From positions 496,001 to 560,000 of the forward strand of contig WWBZ02000010.1 of the NCBI GenBank assembly GCA_011503125.2: 64,000 bases of DNA, in the 5' to 3' direction. Shown here piece after piece: positions 10,977-21,049 of this stretch; position 1 is the first letter of the stretch, and every line of letters starts with the position of its first letter. Made by a program: the position numbers and the translations under genes. The notes beneath the pieces were generated by a model that ran no database searches, was not told the DNA's origin, and saw only the letters and a list, made by a program, of their open reading frames with translations. This DNA is from Botryosphaeria dothidea (Eukaryota > Ascomycota > Dothideomycetes > Botryosphaeriales > Botryosphaeriaceae).

Positions 10977-11282
10977 TGTCAAACTGTGGGTGGGCCTCAG
11001 GCCCTGAACTGTGTGAGGTCAGAAAAAAGAACTGAATTTCTGACTGTGTACTTCTGCCTGTCCTTCCTAGTGAAGGAAAATGAATGTCCTTAAATACATA
11101 GATCTGAACTAATATAACCGAGGAAATGAGTGTAACCGAGGAAGTGATTGTCCGAGGGTATTGGGCATGAATAGTGGCAAATTGATGCCCTCCTCTTCTC
11201 CTGTGGAATCTTCGAGAGATTGTAGTAACTAATAAACTGAACGACAAGTGCTGCCTGAAAAATAAGGGGGTTCTGGTTGACA
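10977..11282 (-). mobile_element. Solo LTR, family gamma, inverted
   Basis: 306 bp from TGTCAAACTG to TCTGGTTGACA, the reverse complement of the copy at 10192-10497 with many transitions. The flanking duplication is GCTTC (10972-10976 and 11283-11287), different from the AGTTC of its partner, so the pair arose by two separate integrations. Confidence 0.88.
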
Positions 11283-12038
11283 GCTTCCTTCGATAGTCCG
11301 ACTACAGTTAATGTATAAAACCAGCGTTGAAGCAGTTACTTTACCGCGGTGGACGGCGCTACAGTTTAGGTGTTTGTGTGCCTGCTTTCACTGTCTTTAT
11401 TCGTTAATGGTGTAGGTAGAGGAGTTCGAATTCGCATGTTTGCGGAACTAGATGAGTCCAAAACTACTATCAAAGGCAAATGATCTAACAAGTGATTAAT
11501 CGGCGTATACTAATTGCATAAGTTGTGAAGATCGATTTAAATCCTGCGCCGTATGTAATAAATAGACCTTCGAGGGGATAGACGAGGTAACGGAGCCGGT
11601 AAAGGCAGTAGAGGTAAAGCAGATGCCGAAGCGCGAGAGGTGAATAACAAGGGACGAGTGACGGGGAACGAGTAACGAGTAACAAAGGAGGCAAGCAAGG
11701 TCTAATCAAGGCGTAACAAGTTGTACGCGAGGAATACTCATTGCTAGACTAAAGAACTAACTATAAAGCAGAGGGGTGAGGTTTATATACATAAAGAACT
11801 GACTAAAATACTAGCTTCCTGATTTGTAAGCAGGTAAGTCTAGATCTCGGTTTTGAATTAACGAAGGTAAGAGAGAGGTAACGGGTCCAAGTAAGCCACG
11901 TTTATGACACCGTAGGCGCCAGTAAATGCTTTGACCCCGTTCATTGCCACGAGCCCCGACCCAATTCTGCGTGTTCATATTTGATTAGGGTTACTCTAGT
12001 TGTGTATACAGTCGACTATAGGAAGACAAAGCCGTATT
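11283..12038. other. Intergenic, no gene seen
   Basis: AT-rich sequence with stop codons in all frames. Around 11590-11760 there is a low-complexity run of AACGAG/GTAAC-type motifs (for example CGAGTAACGAGTAAC) that looks like degraded repeat. The last 100 bp are probably the 3' UTR of the helicase. Confidence 0.4.
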
Positions 12039-13901
12039 TTATCGTCCTGAATCTCGTTCCGTATGGTCTCTCTTAGGTAAGGTGAAATTGGTCGTACATG
12101 TAGTCGATAGAGTTTGATAGAACCTCTTAACCCGTTCATCAGCAACGACTTTTCCCGGATCAAAGTTCAACACTTGTAACCCATCCATACTCGTTGCACG
12201 AGATAAGGCAACGTACGCTTGGCCCCGTTCGAAAACCTGTCCAAGATCTACTTTCACAAAGTCTAAGCTTTGCCCTTGGGCCTTGTGAATACTAAGCGCC
12301 CACGCAAGGATAAGGGGGACCTGTTTGCGACCGGCTAAAACGATCGTTGTAGGCTCATCCTTTAGCTTCCTCCGGATAAATTCCTCTACTGTCCAGGTTT
12401 CGGGACTGCATAGTATTATTTTTGAAGTGTCGTCGGCGCATGAGAACCGTACTACTGGATATTTTGTCTCATTGTCGTTGTAACCATCAAACCTGGTAGG
12501 AACCCCGCTGCGAAGCCACTCATTTTCAAGGACCTTCCGATACTCCGCAAAAGCAGTCTTGCCCAGAAATCCCATTATTTGGCCCAAGGACCCATTCACG
12601 AGGGTTGAATCCATGTTCTTGGTCAACATGACTTGAGCACCTTTCTTTAACCTCAACACATGAGGCGCAATGCAACTAGAAAGAAGCTGGGTGCGGGCCT
12701 TTTCGTCTTTCTGGCCCCAATCTTGGCTCGTGAAAGTGTGCGGGCTACCGGGAAGCCTATCGAGTCTTGTTTGATTCGCCATGTCGACTTCATCGCGCAA
12801 AGGAAACAGTTCGCTCGGCTCTAATCCATTCTTTAGATCCAGTGGCCTGCTCAAGCTCTTGAAAACTTCGATTGACTCTAAGGAGAGACAACCTTCTCTC
12901 ATCTCATTCAGCATACGTGTGAAAATACGGTCTGTTTGCCTGAAAATATGCGTCAAGCCGACGGTATGTTCTATGACCGCGTTCCACGATCGGGCTTGGA
13001 AACAAAACCTCGCACTGGAGTTCCTTGACACGGGCGGTAGCTGGAGGAAGTCGCCTGTGATCACAAGCTGGATACCTCCAAAGGGTAAGTCATTTTGCCG
13101 AACCTCGCGGGCGATATACTCCAGTTTGTCGAATAGATCTGCGTCGATCATGGAGATTTCGTCAATAAAAACTACTTTGGCCGCGATCCATGCGCTCTTC
13201 TTTTTCTTATTTTTATTGATTTTCGGGACAAGTTCTTCCGCAGGGCCGGTACCAAGGCCAATTCCAGCAAAGCTGTGAAGAGTTCTTCCCCCTATGTTGC
13301 TGGCGGCTATTCCAGTCGAGGCTGTCACTACGACGGCATCAGACCCGTAGGCGTACTTCGCTGTTGTGGCAGCGATTATCTTCCTAAGAAGAAAGGACTT
13401 TCCCGTGCCAGCGGGACCAGTGAAAAATACATTCCTTCCTTTGTTGAGCACGAGATCGAGGACATACTCCTGCTCTTCAGTGGGCCGGGCAGCCGCTGAA
13501 TATCCCTCACTCCTTCTGATGACCTTATCTAGCACTTCACTTGATTCGTTTGGCAGCGGCTTCCCATATGTGATGTTCCTACACTTTGCTTGCTCTTTCG
13601 ACTTTTGCTGGAAAGTCCAATATTTCTCTATTACCCTCGATGTCCATACGTCCCTTCTTTCCTGAGGACGCATTCGACGCGAGGATTCGACATGGAAAGG
13701 ACCTTTCGAGTAGCTCATACGAGTGGGTAAGCCTTGTAGCGCCGGACGGGAATATCTTGGTGGAGTTTGTGAAAGCTTTCTGGACTGTTGTTGCGCAAGC
13801 GAGGTACTTTGGACAGTTTTGTAGGGGGTGGTAGAGAAGAAGCAGCCATCGATGAGCCAGTATAATGTGTGCTGTAGCTTAAAAAACACAGCTGGCTTCA
13901 T
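12039..13901 (-). CDS. PIF1: PIF1-family 5'-3' DNA helicase, intact
   Basis: A single uninterrupted 620-codon frame. After a basic 130-residue N-terminus come Walker A (GPAGTGKSFL), motif Ia (VTASTGIAASNIGGRTLHSFAG), Walker B (VVFIDEISMID), motif III (ITGDFLQLPPV) and the C-terminal motifs (LSIHKAQGQSLDFVKVDL and AYVALSRATSMDGLQVLNF). PIF1 helicases unwind G-quadruplexes and DNA-RNA hybrids and act at telomeres and mitochondrial DNA. No Rep/HUH nuclease domain is present, so it is not a Helitron transposase. Several ATGs could serve as start; 13901 is the longest, and a start around the MRPQERR segment is also possible. It is unusual in being fully open among decayed neighbours. It could be a host gene or mobile cargo. 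Confidence 0.9.
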   Translation of the reverse strand: MKPAVFFKLQHTLYWLIDGCFFSTTPYKTVQSTSLAQQQSRKLSQTPPRYSRPALQGLPTRMSYSKGPFHVESSRRMRPQERRDVWTSRVIEKYWTFQQKSKEQAKCRNITYGKPLPNESSEVLDKVIRRSEGYSAAARPTEEQEYVLDLVLNKGRNVFFTGPAGTGKSFLLRKIIAATTAKYAYGSDAVVVTASTGIAASNIGGRTLHSFAGIGLGTGPAEELVPKINKNKKKKSAWIAAKVVFIDEISMIDADLFDKLEYIAREVRQNDLPFGGIQLVITGDFLQLPPVSRNSSARFCFQARSWNAVIEHTVGLTHIFRQTDRIFTRMLNEMREGCLSLESIEVFKSLSRPLDLKNGLEPSELFPLRDEVDMANQTRLDRLPGSPHTFTSQDWGQKDEKARTQLLSSCIAPHVLRLKKGAQVMLTKNMDSTLVNGSLGQIMGFLGKTAFAEYRKVLENEWLRSGVPTRFDGYNDNETKYPVVRFSCADDTSKIILCSPETWTVEEFIRRKLKDEPTTIVLAGRKQVPLILAWALSIHKAQGQSLDFVKVDLGQVFERGQAYVALSRATSMDGLQVLNFDPGKVVADERVKRFYQTLSTTCTTNFTLPKRDHTERDSGR

Positions 13902-14617
13902 GGCGCGGGCGATATTCCACCGGAAGGCAGAGGCAAGTGTTCTTAGAGATTTTCGCCCTGACTACTTGCCAGCAAGAAAGGAATTTTCGGTGTCGTCTCG
14001 TCGTCTGATTGTAGGACCTGGATTTGAAGATATCGTGGTGAATCCGAGTTGGAGAGCAAGGCGTTGGCAAGGCTCAAATCATTCTTTCGTCGGCTTCGAG
14101 CGCGTATAGCTCTGTGGTGAGAATGCAGGAGACAAATCAAGTCGACCTTCAAGATAACGTTTCCAATTCTGCTGGCTTATTGGAAAGCCCAAAACACTGA
14201 GTTAGACATGATTGTCTTACATCTGCTCTATGCCCAAAATAGAAAGAGTTAGTCCCTCCATGACTCCTCGAATTGACCCTATGTGCCCAGGGAGCCCTTG
14301 ACTAACAAATTCACTAGCTTCTAGCTAGTCTATAAGTACAAGCTACCATAACTCCACCATATGAGCAATAAGCTTACGATATCTAGCTCCAAACGATAAA
14401 ATGCTGTAGATATCTCTGCGCGTTCCGGGGGTAGCCATTAGAATTTTCTCTCTCGAATCTATTTTTCAGGTTGCTCTGCGGTTTATACACGGTCGCCCGC
14501 AACATTTACGCAACCGAAGTACCACATTTTCGTTAGTTTAATATATCTCTTTACGAAATCAGGCCGATTCAAAGTATTCATAAATGTGTCTAAGAGCCAT
14601 TTTTTAGAGACGCAAAG
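13902..14617. other. Intergenic between divergent genes
   Basis: Contains the promoter side of the minus-strand helicase and the upstream region of the plus-strand gene at 14618. Short open frames overlap the helicase N-terminus in other frames and carry no recognisable domain. Nothing else seen. Confidence 0.4.
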
Positions 14618-15207
14618 ATGAGCGCAAAGCCTTTTAGAGACTCTATCGATAAATTTTTCTCGCGATTCCCGAAGTTCCAATATGATCGAAACAAGTCTTC
14701 GTCCGACCAGTTTCATAGACTTTGCCGCGTTTACGGTTGGAAAAAGGGCCAAGATGGGACTTTCCCACCAGAACGAGAGGCTGCTTTGCGAGAATATCGT
14801 ATTGCTACAACCCGGGCTTTCAATCGCCACTTCGGCAAGGATAAAGAAGACAACGACGCTTGGGGCAGGCTATGCTCTCAGTTAGGGGTGGACCCGATAC
14901 CAAATAAAATTGAGGATCGACGCAAGGTACGTTAAAGCCGATTCCGATTCGTTTTACCGGCTACTCACTGGTATCATAGATCGTTGTTAGCACGCATGTT
15001 AATTTGATAGACCTTCTCCATAGCCGCCGTATAGGCGATGTTCCACGTGTATTCGATAGCGAGCAAGCACTGAGGGCATACACTATCGAGGAGAGAAAAT
15101 ATTTTCCAAAAGAGGAGGCGTATGCAGGCCAACTTCTGAAGTGGCTGTTGCGGGAAATACATAATCCATATCACGGTAATCGGGGAAAGACGGACGGAAG
15201 GAAGTAG
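14618..15207 (+). CDS. Small conserved fungal protein (FF..FP.F / THVNLIDLL family)
   Basis: Two exons, 14618-14926 and 14980-15207, joined in frame across a 53-bp GT-AG intron (14927-14979), encode about 178 aa. The order is: KFFSRFPKFQYD, FHRLCRVYGWKKG, an AFNRHFGKD segment, WGRLCSQLGV, then THVNLIDLLHSRR and KYFPKEEAYAGQLLKWLLREI. I recognise this as a widespread fungal protein family without known function. The same domain appears at 54395-55120 fused to a C2H2 finger. Splicing phase and the family-like THVNL match at the junction support the model. The frame is intact. Confidence 0.7.
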
Positions 15208-16911
15208 TGCAATGACAGAGTGTAAAGAAAAAGTCTCAATGTCCTCGTGACAAGATGTGGTAGCACTTCTAACGATGCTAGTGTCTTTGTTAAGTACTCC
15301 GTCTTCCTATAGTAACCATTTTGAATTGTGCTGCTACTACTGTGCTATCCCAGCGGTTTCCATTGGAGAGTGCAATCGTCAGAGCCACTTAATGCTAGAA
15401 TTAGTAAGACCTGAAGACACACCAGCTCAATCATAACAGGAGGGCATGATCTGGCAGGCGGAGTTATTCTCCTGTGAGCTCTACGACTGGGTATATAAAG
15501 TCAAGCAATACTTTGACTGCCAGAAATACAGCAACAATCAGATTTTAGTATCAGGCACTGCAAGCCTGCGACTATTGTGCAAGCAGCTCTAAGGACTGCG
15601 ATCAGAAAGAGTACCCAAATGCGGAGTGCAAATGCGGCGCCTGGTAAAAGGCCGCCCACAGCCTGAAGCGCGCTCTGCCCGCGAAGGAAGTAGGAGAATG
15701 AAAGAGTGAAACAGGCAAAAGCTCTCGCATTCGGGCCAGTGATCGTAGTATTCCATGTGGCTTTCCTTGTCATCTACGTACCGGAAGGTAGCAGAGCAGG
15801 TCTCGCACTCGTATATCTTAGTTAGAATTAATTAGCATTATAGTGTCAAACAAGAGCGGATCTATAGCGATTAGAGACATAAAAATCAAGTATATAGCTG
15901 TCTGGAGTGTAAGAGCTTGAGATAAAGAAGCGCGGGAGCCGGGTGAAAGTAGGGAGGGTAGAGACGGTCACGCAATTTAATTGATCGGCACCGAATAGCA
16001 ACCCTACACAATAATATTAAACTTGGTCTATCCTTAGAAATTTCAATATTTTCCCAAGCAAGAGTAAATGGCAAGTATCGCAGATAGTCTCCAATAATAA
16101 ATTGCTTAGATCAACAAATTTGACTCTACTACAGAAGCCTAGCAACCTAAGCGCAAACGTCCGGTAAAAAAGATCTTTCTCTAGCAAGCAGAACTCTATA
16201 AAGCTAGCAAAATTTGTAAGAACTCGAAGATTATTAGACAAGTAGTCTAATACGATCGTGCGAAACGAGCAAGGGCTAGGGTCTCCATATAGTTTTGCGA
16301 GTACGAACAATGCACCATCTAACGACGACCTCTCCTAGAAAAAAATGTTGGCTACTAGGAAAAGAACTCGGTCCTACAGCGGGATAATTATGGCTGTAAT
16401 GCTAGCCAAGGATACTGCTTTCTATCTAGCTTGCATGTATTTGCGAATCTACATCATCGAGCGGCGAAGGTGAGCGGTTACCATTTGTGCGCAAAAAGCT
16501 TGGCGGCCTTAGACTGCCAAGCTGTTCGGATCGAAGCGCGCCATCACTGTAGGATTGAGTTTTAAATTCAGCCCTCAATTAAGTAAATTATTCGCGGTTT
16601 GCTTACTGCACGCTAGTCAAACTCTTAATTCTTTCTCTATGTATCTCAATATTAGAATCCGAGTGTTCCACCACAAGAAGGCTCTGCCAACTAGAGACAG
16701 AGATTCCAGCCCCACAAAGGGGACAGTATATTTTCTGCTTGGGCCGAGAGGAAAGGATCATTTCAACCTTCCCGTGACAGCTAGTGCATCGATATTAAGT
16801 AACCCCGTCGACTATAGAACGGAATGTTTTAGTATAGTCGTCATGCATCTTTTTCGCTAAGTCCTTACTAAATTGTCTAATTCCATCCATCATATCGACA
16901 AACTTTGGGTC
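15208..16911. other. Long AT-rich stretch, no supported gene
   Basis: No recognisable product on either strand. A 90-codon hydrophobic frame (15501-15773, minus) and a 97-codon AT-rich frame (16017-16310, minus) exist but have no start context, splice sites or family match that I can see. From about 15780 to 16650 the base composition resembles RIP-decayed repeat. Identity of the decayed repeat is unknown. Confidence 0.4.
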
Positions 16912-17460
16912 CTAAGAAAACTCCTCAGCATGTTCGTATACAATATCCACAGCCATGCCCCTCAGGCCTCGATCAGCTTCATGAGTCAAATCGTAAATAG
17001 CCCTGATAGCAGAGTTGAGTATTGAGGGATTCCAATCTTTGTCCGCCAGTACACGGAAGCGTTCTGCCGCTAAATCTTTCAGCACGTCGGCGCGGTAGCA
17101 ATCCCCCACAGAGTATAGCTGAATATGGAAGTGGATTTCCGTCTCAGTTTCGGAGTACTCTGGGCAAGTATAATCAAAGCAATGGAGATATTCGATCAGG
17201 GCTCTAATAATGGCGGGATCATTGTCATTCAAGTAGATGATGTCCTTAAGGGATTCCTATAAGATATTTAGCGTTAGCACTTAATATGCAAAGACTCGGT
17301 ATCGTAGCCTGATTAACTGGTATTCTTACCTTGAATTTCGATTCAGGCTTGCATGCTTTCGCGAAGAATTCGCTCTGAGTGCAGAGGACAACTTTGTGAG
17401 CTTCATAACGATCACCGTTGCTACAGCGAATCTCTAAATCGGAATATAAGTTCGAATTGA
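16912..17460 (-). pseudogene. BTB/POZ-domain gene, 5'-incomplete
   Basis: Two exons. The upstream one (about 17333-17460) reads SDLEIRCSNGDRYEAHKVVL then CTQSEFFAKAC, the start of a fungal BTB domain. A GTAAGA...TATAG intron with a GCTAAC branch site (about 17268-17332) follows. The downstream exon starts ESLKDIIYLNDNDP, then ALIEYLHCFDYT, and ends at 16912. BTB proteins dimerise and often recruit Cullin-3. No ATG precedes the first exon in frame: a TGA lies a few codons upstream of the SDLEIRC segment. So the 5' end is lost or lies in an unseen exon. The C-terminal half is short but open. Confidence 0.6.
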
Positions 17461-18479
17461 AAAATCTAAATATATAGCTCAGTCAATATCAAAGTTGAAT
17501 TGCTGGACCGTGTTCTTGCCTAGCTATTCCAGCTACTAATGGCGCTGAATTGTTGGCTTTAGAGGACACGGTAGCATATTGCGCTTTCTGATTTCCGTTA
17601 CGACCATGTCGATTAAAGTAGCTGTTATCTGAAAATTTGGCAGAGCAATCTCTTCTTTACGTGTGATGAGGCCTGGAAGCGGGGTAAACACCCGTAGAGA
17701 GCCTCCCAGCATAATTTTAACGCTAATACATAGGTTCGAGTGGAGATATTAACGGAACGTGTGATTAAGCGTACTTTTCCATATATGGATTAACGAAACT
17801 TAATTACAAATATCTTCTTAATTCCTAGGGGAAGCAAATAAACGGGAGTACTTGGAGATTAATATACCGGTCGTATGATCTAAACCTTTCTTATCGGCTA
17901 TGCTTTCTTATAATCACTTATCTCTCCCCTGAACGAATCATCTGAATGAATGATACCGCTCGTAGAGTCAGGATGCTACCAAGCAAGCCAAACTAGAATG
18001 CCCTCCAGTATTTTTTTCGGCGTGTAGCACTACGTTTTTTTGGTGGGTGGGGGGAAAGAGGTTAGCGAACTTTACGCTTTCCTAAATCTGGTACGAATAA
18101 GAGACGAAGCTAGCAAGACTATCATAATCATGGCCTTTGAAGGCAGATGATGATGATGATGATGATGATGATAATTCATACACCCGTCGGCCTCAGTAGA
18201 CCATAGGGACAACGAGCGCTATTCTACGCCAAACTACATTGAGATCCCGGTTCATTTAAAGCCCAGCACGCTGTATGCGAAGAAACCATTCCTTTATCAT
18301 GTTCAACAATCTAAAAATAGACAGCCAAAAGCACAAATAGATAACACCAAACGAAACGCAAGGACAAAACGAAGGAAATGTGAAAGTAGAGCTATCCTCC
18401 CTGCACCCCTCATACCATCCCCTTCGAGACCACTTCCCGAGTGCTGTCAGTCCCTGTAGCGGCGTAACGGCTGGCTGGA
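17461..18479. other. Intergenic with (GAT)n microsatellite
   Basis: No gene seen. Contains a perfect GAT trinucleotide run (about nine units) at 18145-18173 and a short G-rich tract near 18041-18056. The segment 18400-18479 may already be the 3' UTR of the LINE fragment to its right. Confidence 0.4.
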
Positions 18480-18900
18480 GAAGGAGTTAATTTGCCTTGA
18501 GAAGGATTAAGCTCTCAGTCTTTAGTTGCGATCAGTCTTTCCGTGGCTAGAGCAAATGCTGCCGTTGCTTTGACTGCGCGCATGTCTGCCCGCCACTTCT
18601 CCGGCGGGCCATCCACATACCTACCGTCGGGCTTCTCCGTGCCCGACCATCCACCTAGCATAAATGCGAGATCTCCAAATCTACTTCCCAGGTCGATTTG
18701 CAATTTAGTCCGGAGATCCATCCACCAAGGGCACTCCAGCAGGAAATGCCTCACGGTCTCCCTCTCGGCTCCGCACCCGCACGTAGGTGCATCTACTCGT
18801 TTGATTTTATATAGCGGCTCATTCGCCTTTGAAGGCAGTCGGAGTGTACGATTCATTATGATCACGTGGTACCTTAGGGCAACTTCAGCTGTCTGGACAG
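18480..18900 (-). mobile_element. LINE 3' fragment, family 3
   Basis: The minus-strand frame reads AEVALRYHVI, then MNRTLRLPSK, and a zinc-binding motif CGCGAERETVRHFLLECPWW, the CCHC-type signature near the C-terminus of fungal LINE ORF2 proteins. The frame stays open to 18515. Only the 3' end of the element is present. Its 5' truncation lies at about 18890-18905, against the transporter remnant. It is distinct in sequence from families 1 and 2 here. Confidence 0.7.
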
Positions 18901-20590
18901 AAACTCAGATTTCCCGCGTGAGAGAAAGCTTTTTTGGCTAACTTAACCAATGAACCCATGCTGTTGGATTTGAGAGTGAAGAGTGTGAGGTCAGAAAAGA
19001 GAGTAGATTCTGCCTGTCTCCTGAAAGGGAGGTTGGTAGGCTTGGTTATATACATAGGTGATAACTACATAACCGAGGATACTAAAGATCCGAGAGAGAG
19101 TGCCGATGCGGGGTTGGGCATCAAAGAGTGTTGTTGTATAAAGGATAGAATATTCGAGATAACTGGGATGCCTGAGGTAGTAAGGCAGGAAAGTCTGACA
19201 CATTCCTACGTACAAAGGCACGGAGCAAGCCGATCCCGCCAGGCCCTGGTACTGCGGCGGCTGCACCGCTGAGAAGAAGACGGTCGACGCCGTGTGGGTG
19301 ACATCCATGCCGAGGGTGGCGCAGACCATGGATGGGAAAACGAACCGCTAGTACGGTGCACTCGGCGACGCGATTATAAAGAGAAGCGGTGCGAGAACCC
19401 AGGCCGCGCCAGAGAAAAGCACGAAGTACGTGAGCGGCAGAGCGTGGAACACCAACGCGCCGACGCATGCAAGAATGCAACCGCCGGCAGCGAACGGGAC
19501 GATCCACAGCACCATCTCCAGGGCGGACGCATGTATCATCCTGCTCATACTGTCCGAATCAGCACGCAGGTCAGAACGGTGTCGAGCGTCGAGGCTTACT
19601 AGAGCAGCGAGTAGAACAAAAAGACCCCGAAGATCGCATAGAAGAATAGCGCAGCCAGGTAGAACGCCGGCAGCGACCTCGGTCGGAAGAAGTCCGGTGG
19701 CAGCAGCGGACACGCGGCGAGGAGCACTTCGATGAATGCGGCGAGCAGCAGTGAGAGCACCCCGAGCGCGAGCGCAACGGCGAAGTGAGCAGACCTCCAG
19801 CCGGTTTGTAGATGCGACGCTGCAGCCAAGGCGTACATGGTCGAGAACAGACCTGCGGCCATGGCGACGGCTCCCATCCAGTCCATCTGCAGTGCAGCGT
19901 CGGAGCCTCCCTCCCTGCGGCCGCGGTTGCGGTCGGAGGTGGAAACATGCACCAGGGCCATGCAGAGCAGACATATTCCGGCGGGCGCATAGAAATACGC
20001 GCGCCAGGTTGCGTAGGTCACGACCAGGCCGGACGTGGCGATGCCAGCGAAGAAGCCCAAGGGCGCTACGGCGCTGTAGATGCCGAGTGCCAGATTCCTC
20101 CGCTTGCCGGGCGGATATCTCGTACCGATGAGGGAGAAAGCGGCAGGCTGGAGCGCGGCGACTCCAACTCCCTGCATGGCCCTAGAAAGGACGATGATGG
20201 CCGGAGAGGCTGCGAACGCATACACAAGCGTCCAAGCCAGAATCAAGGACGCCTCGGCGAGGAAGATCCAGTAGCCACCGTACATATCGTAGAAGATTTA
20301 GCATTCGAGACGTTATCGAGCAGTGAGGGAAGGAGGACGCTGTAGCCGGAGATGAGATATTCTCCCAGCAGCTGGGTCAGGGACATGGAGATGATGAAAC
20401 ATGACTCAGTAGCATAACGCTTGGGTTGGCGGACTGACTGGACATCGTTTTCCTCGATTGGTCTTGAGTTGATTGAGCTATGAGTCTCGCGGTCTGAGAA
20501 GTCGCGCGGCGTTAAGCTAATGCTTTTGGTGGTTGTAGTGGCGAAGAATCTGTCTAGCGAAGACGAAACGGGAATTTCGTTTTTGGTTGA
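18901..20590 (-). pseudogene. MFS drug-type transporter pseudogene, interrupted by a solo LTR
   Basis: Reading leftwards: SLTQLLGEYLISGYSVLLPSL (first membrane helix), an abrupt jump to DMYGGYWIFLAEASL, RAMQGVGVAALQPAAFSLIG, GIYSAVAPLGFFAG, then later helices ALEMVLWIVPFAAGGC and FVLFSGAAWVLAPLL. The end reads FVFPSMVCATLGMD and QYQGLAGSACSVPL. This is the 14-helix fungal multidrug family. Damage: a deletion of the WPASAFSLV-type segment with frame change at about 20295, a frameshift near 19600, and a TAG at 19348-19350 where relatives have Trp. A solo LTR at 18962-19200 splits the C-terminus. The intact form would be a proton-coupled exporter in the plasma membrane. Confidence 0.82.
18962..19200 (-). 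mobile_element. Solo LTR, family beta, inside transporter pseudogene
   Basis: 239 bp from TGTTGGATTTGAGAG to AAGTCTGACA, the reverse complement of copies at 26625-26863 and 52843-53082. Flanks are CATGC and CATTC, a 5-bp duplication with one mismatch. Across it the transporter frame would continue from VPLYVGM into GSLVKLAKK, consistent with insertion into the gene. Confidence 0.75.
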
Positions 20591-21049
20591 AGATATCCTA
20601 AATGCGCTATGAATAAGAACCTAGTTTGGCGGTGAGAGAGTAAGGCTTTCTTGGGTGGGAATACTCTTAGCAAAGTCTCGGCCTCTTATACTTTCGAGAT
20701 TGAGATTGCTTGTCGGAGGACAACGTCAACGTTACAGCGAAAGAGAAGAAAGAGAAAAGGGAAAATTAAATCCGGTAAATTCTATCTCCGCTTGGACTGT
20801 GGGAGCTTTGAATATTATTGATAGCCGACCAGCCTGCCAATAATGACCGGCCTCCTAGGTTGGCAGATTTCTATTGCTCTTACCTTCCTTCCCATACGGT
20901 CTATTGCGAAATCGGCTACGCAGTAGATTTAGGAGAGCGCAGGGTGGATCGGCGCATATACCTTAGGTGCATCGGATAAACCAAATCCCGGGCTCGTGCA
21001 GCCCAGAACGGCGCTAGCAGAAAAAGGCCGTCAGCAAGCTGAGCTATGC
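20591..21049. other. Intergenic, no gene seen
   Basis: Purine-rich run (GAAGAAAGAGAAAAGGG) near 20745 and no recognisable product. The left part is presumably the promoter of the former transporter gene, and the right part is the 3' side of the unknown gene at 21050. Confidence 0.35.

Noticed and set aside
10192..11282. Single 1.1-kb terminal-inverted-repeat transposon
   Set aside because: Each arm has its own perfect 5-bp duplication (AGTTC and GCTTC), so these are two solo LTRs.
12039..13901. Helitron transposase
   Set aside because: Only the helicase part is present; no Rep/HUH motif or Helitron end was seen nearby.
15501..15773. 90-codon hydrophobic frame
   Set aside because: No family resemblance, no splice or start context, in an AT-rich decayed stretch.
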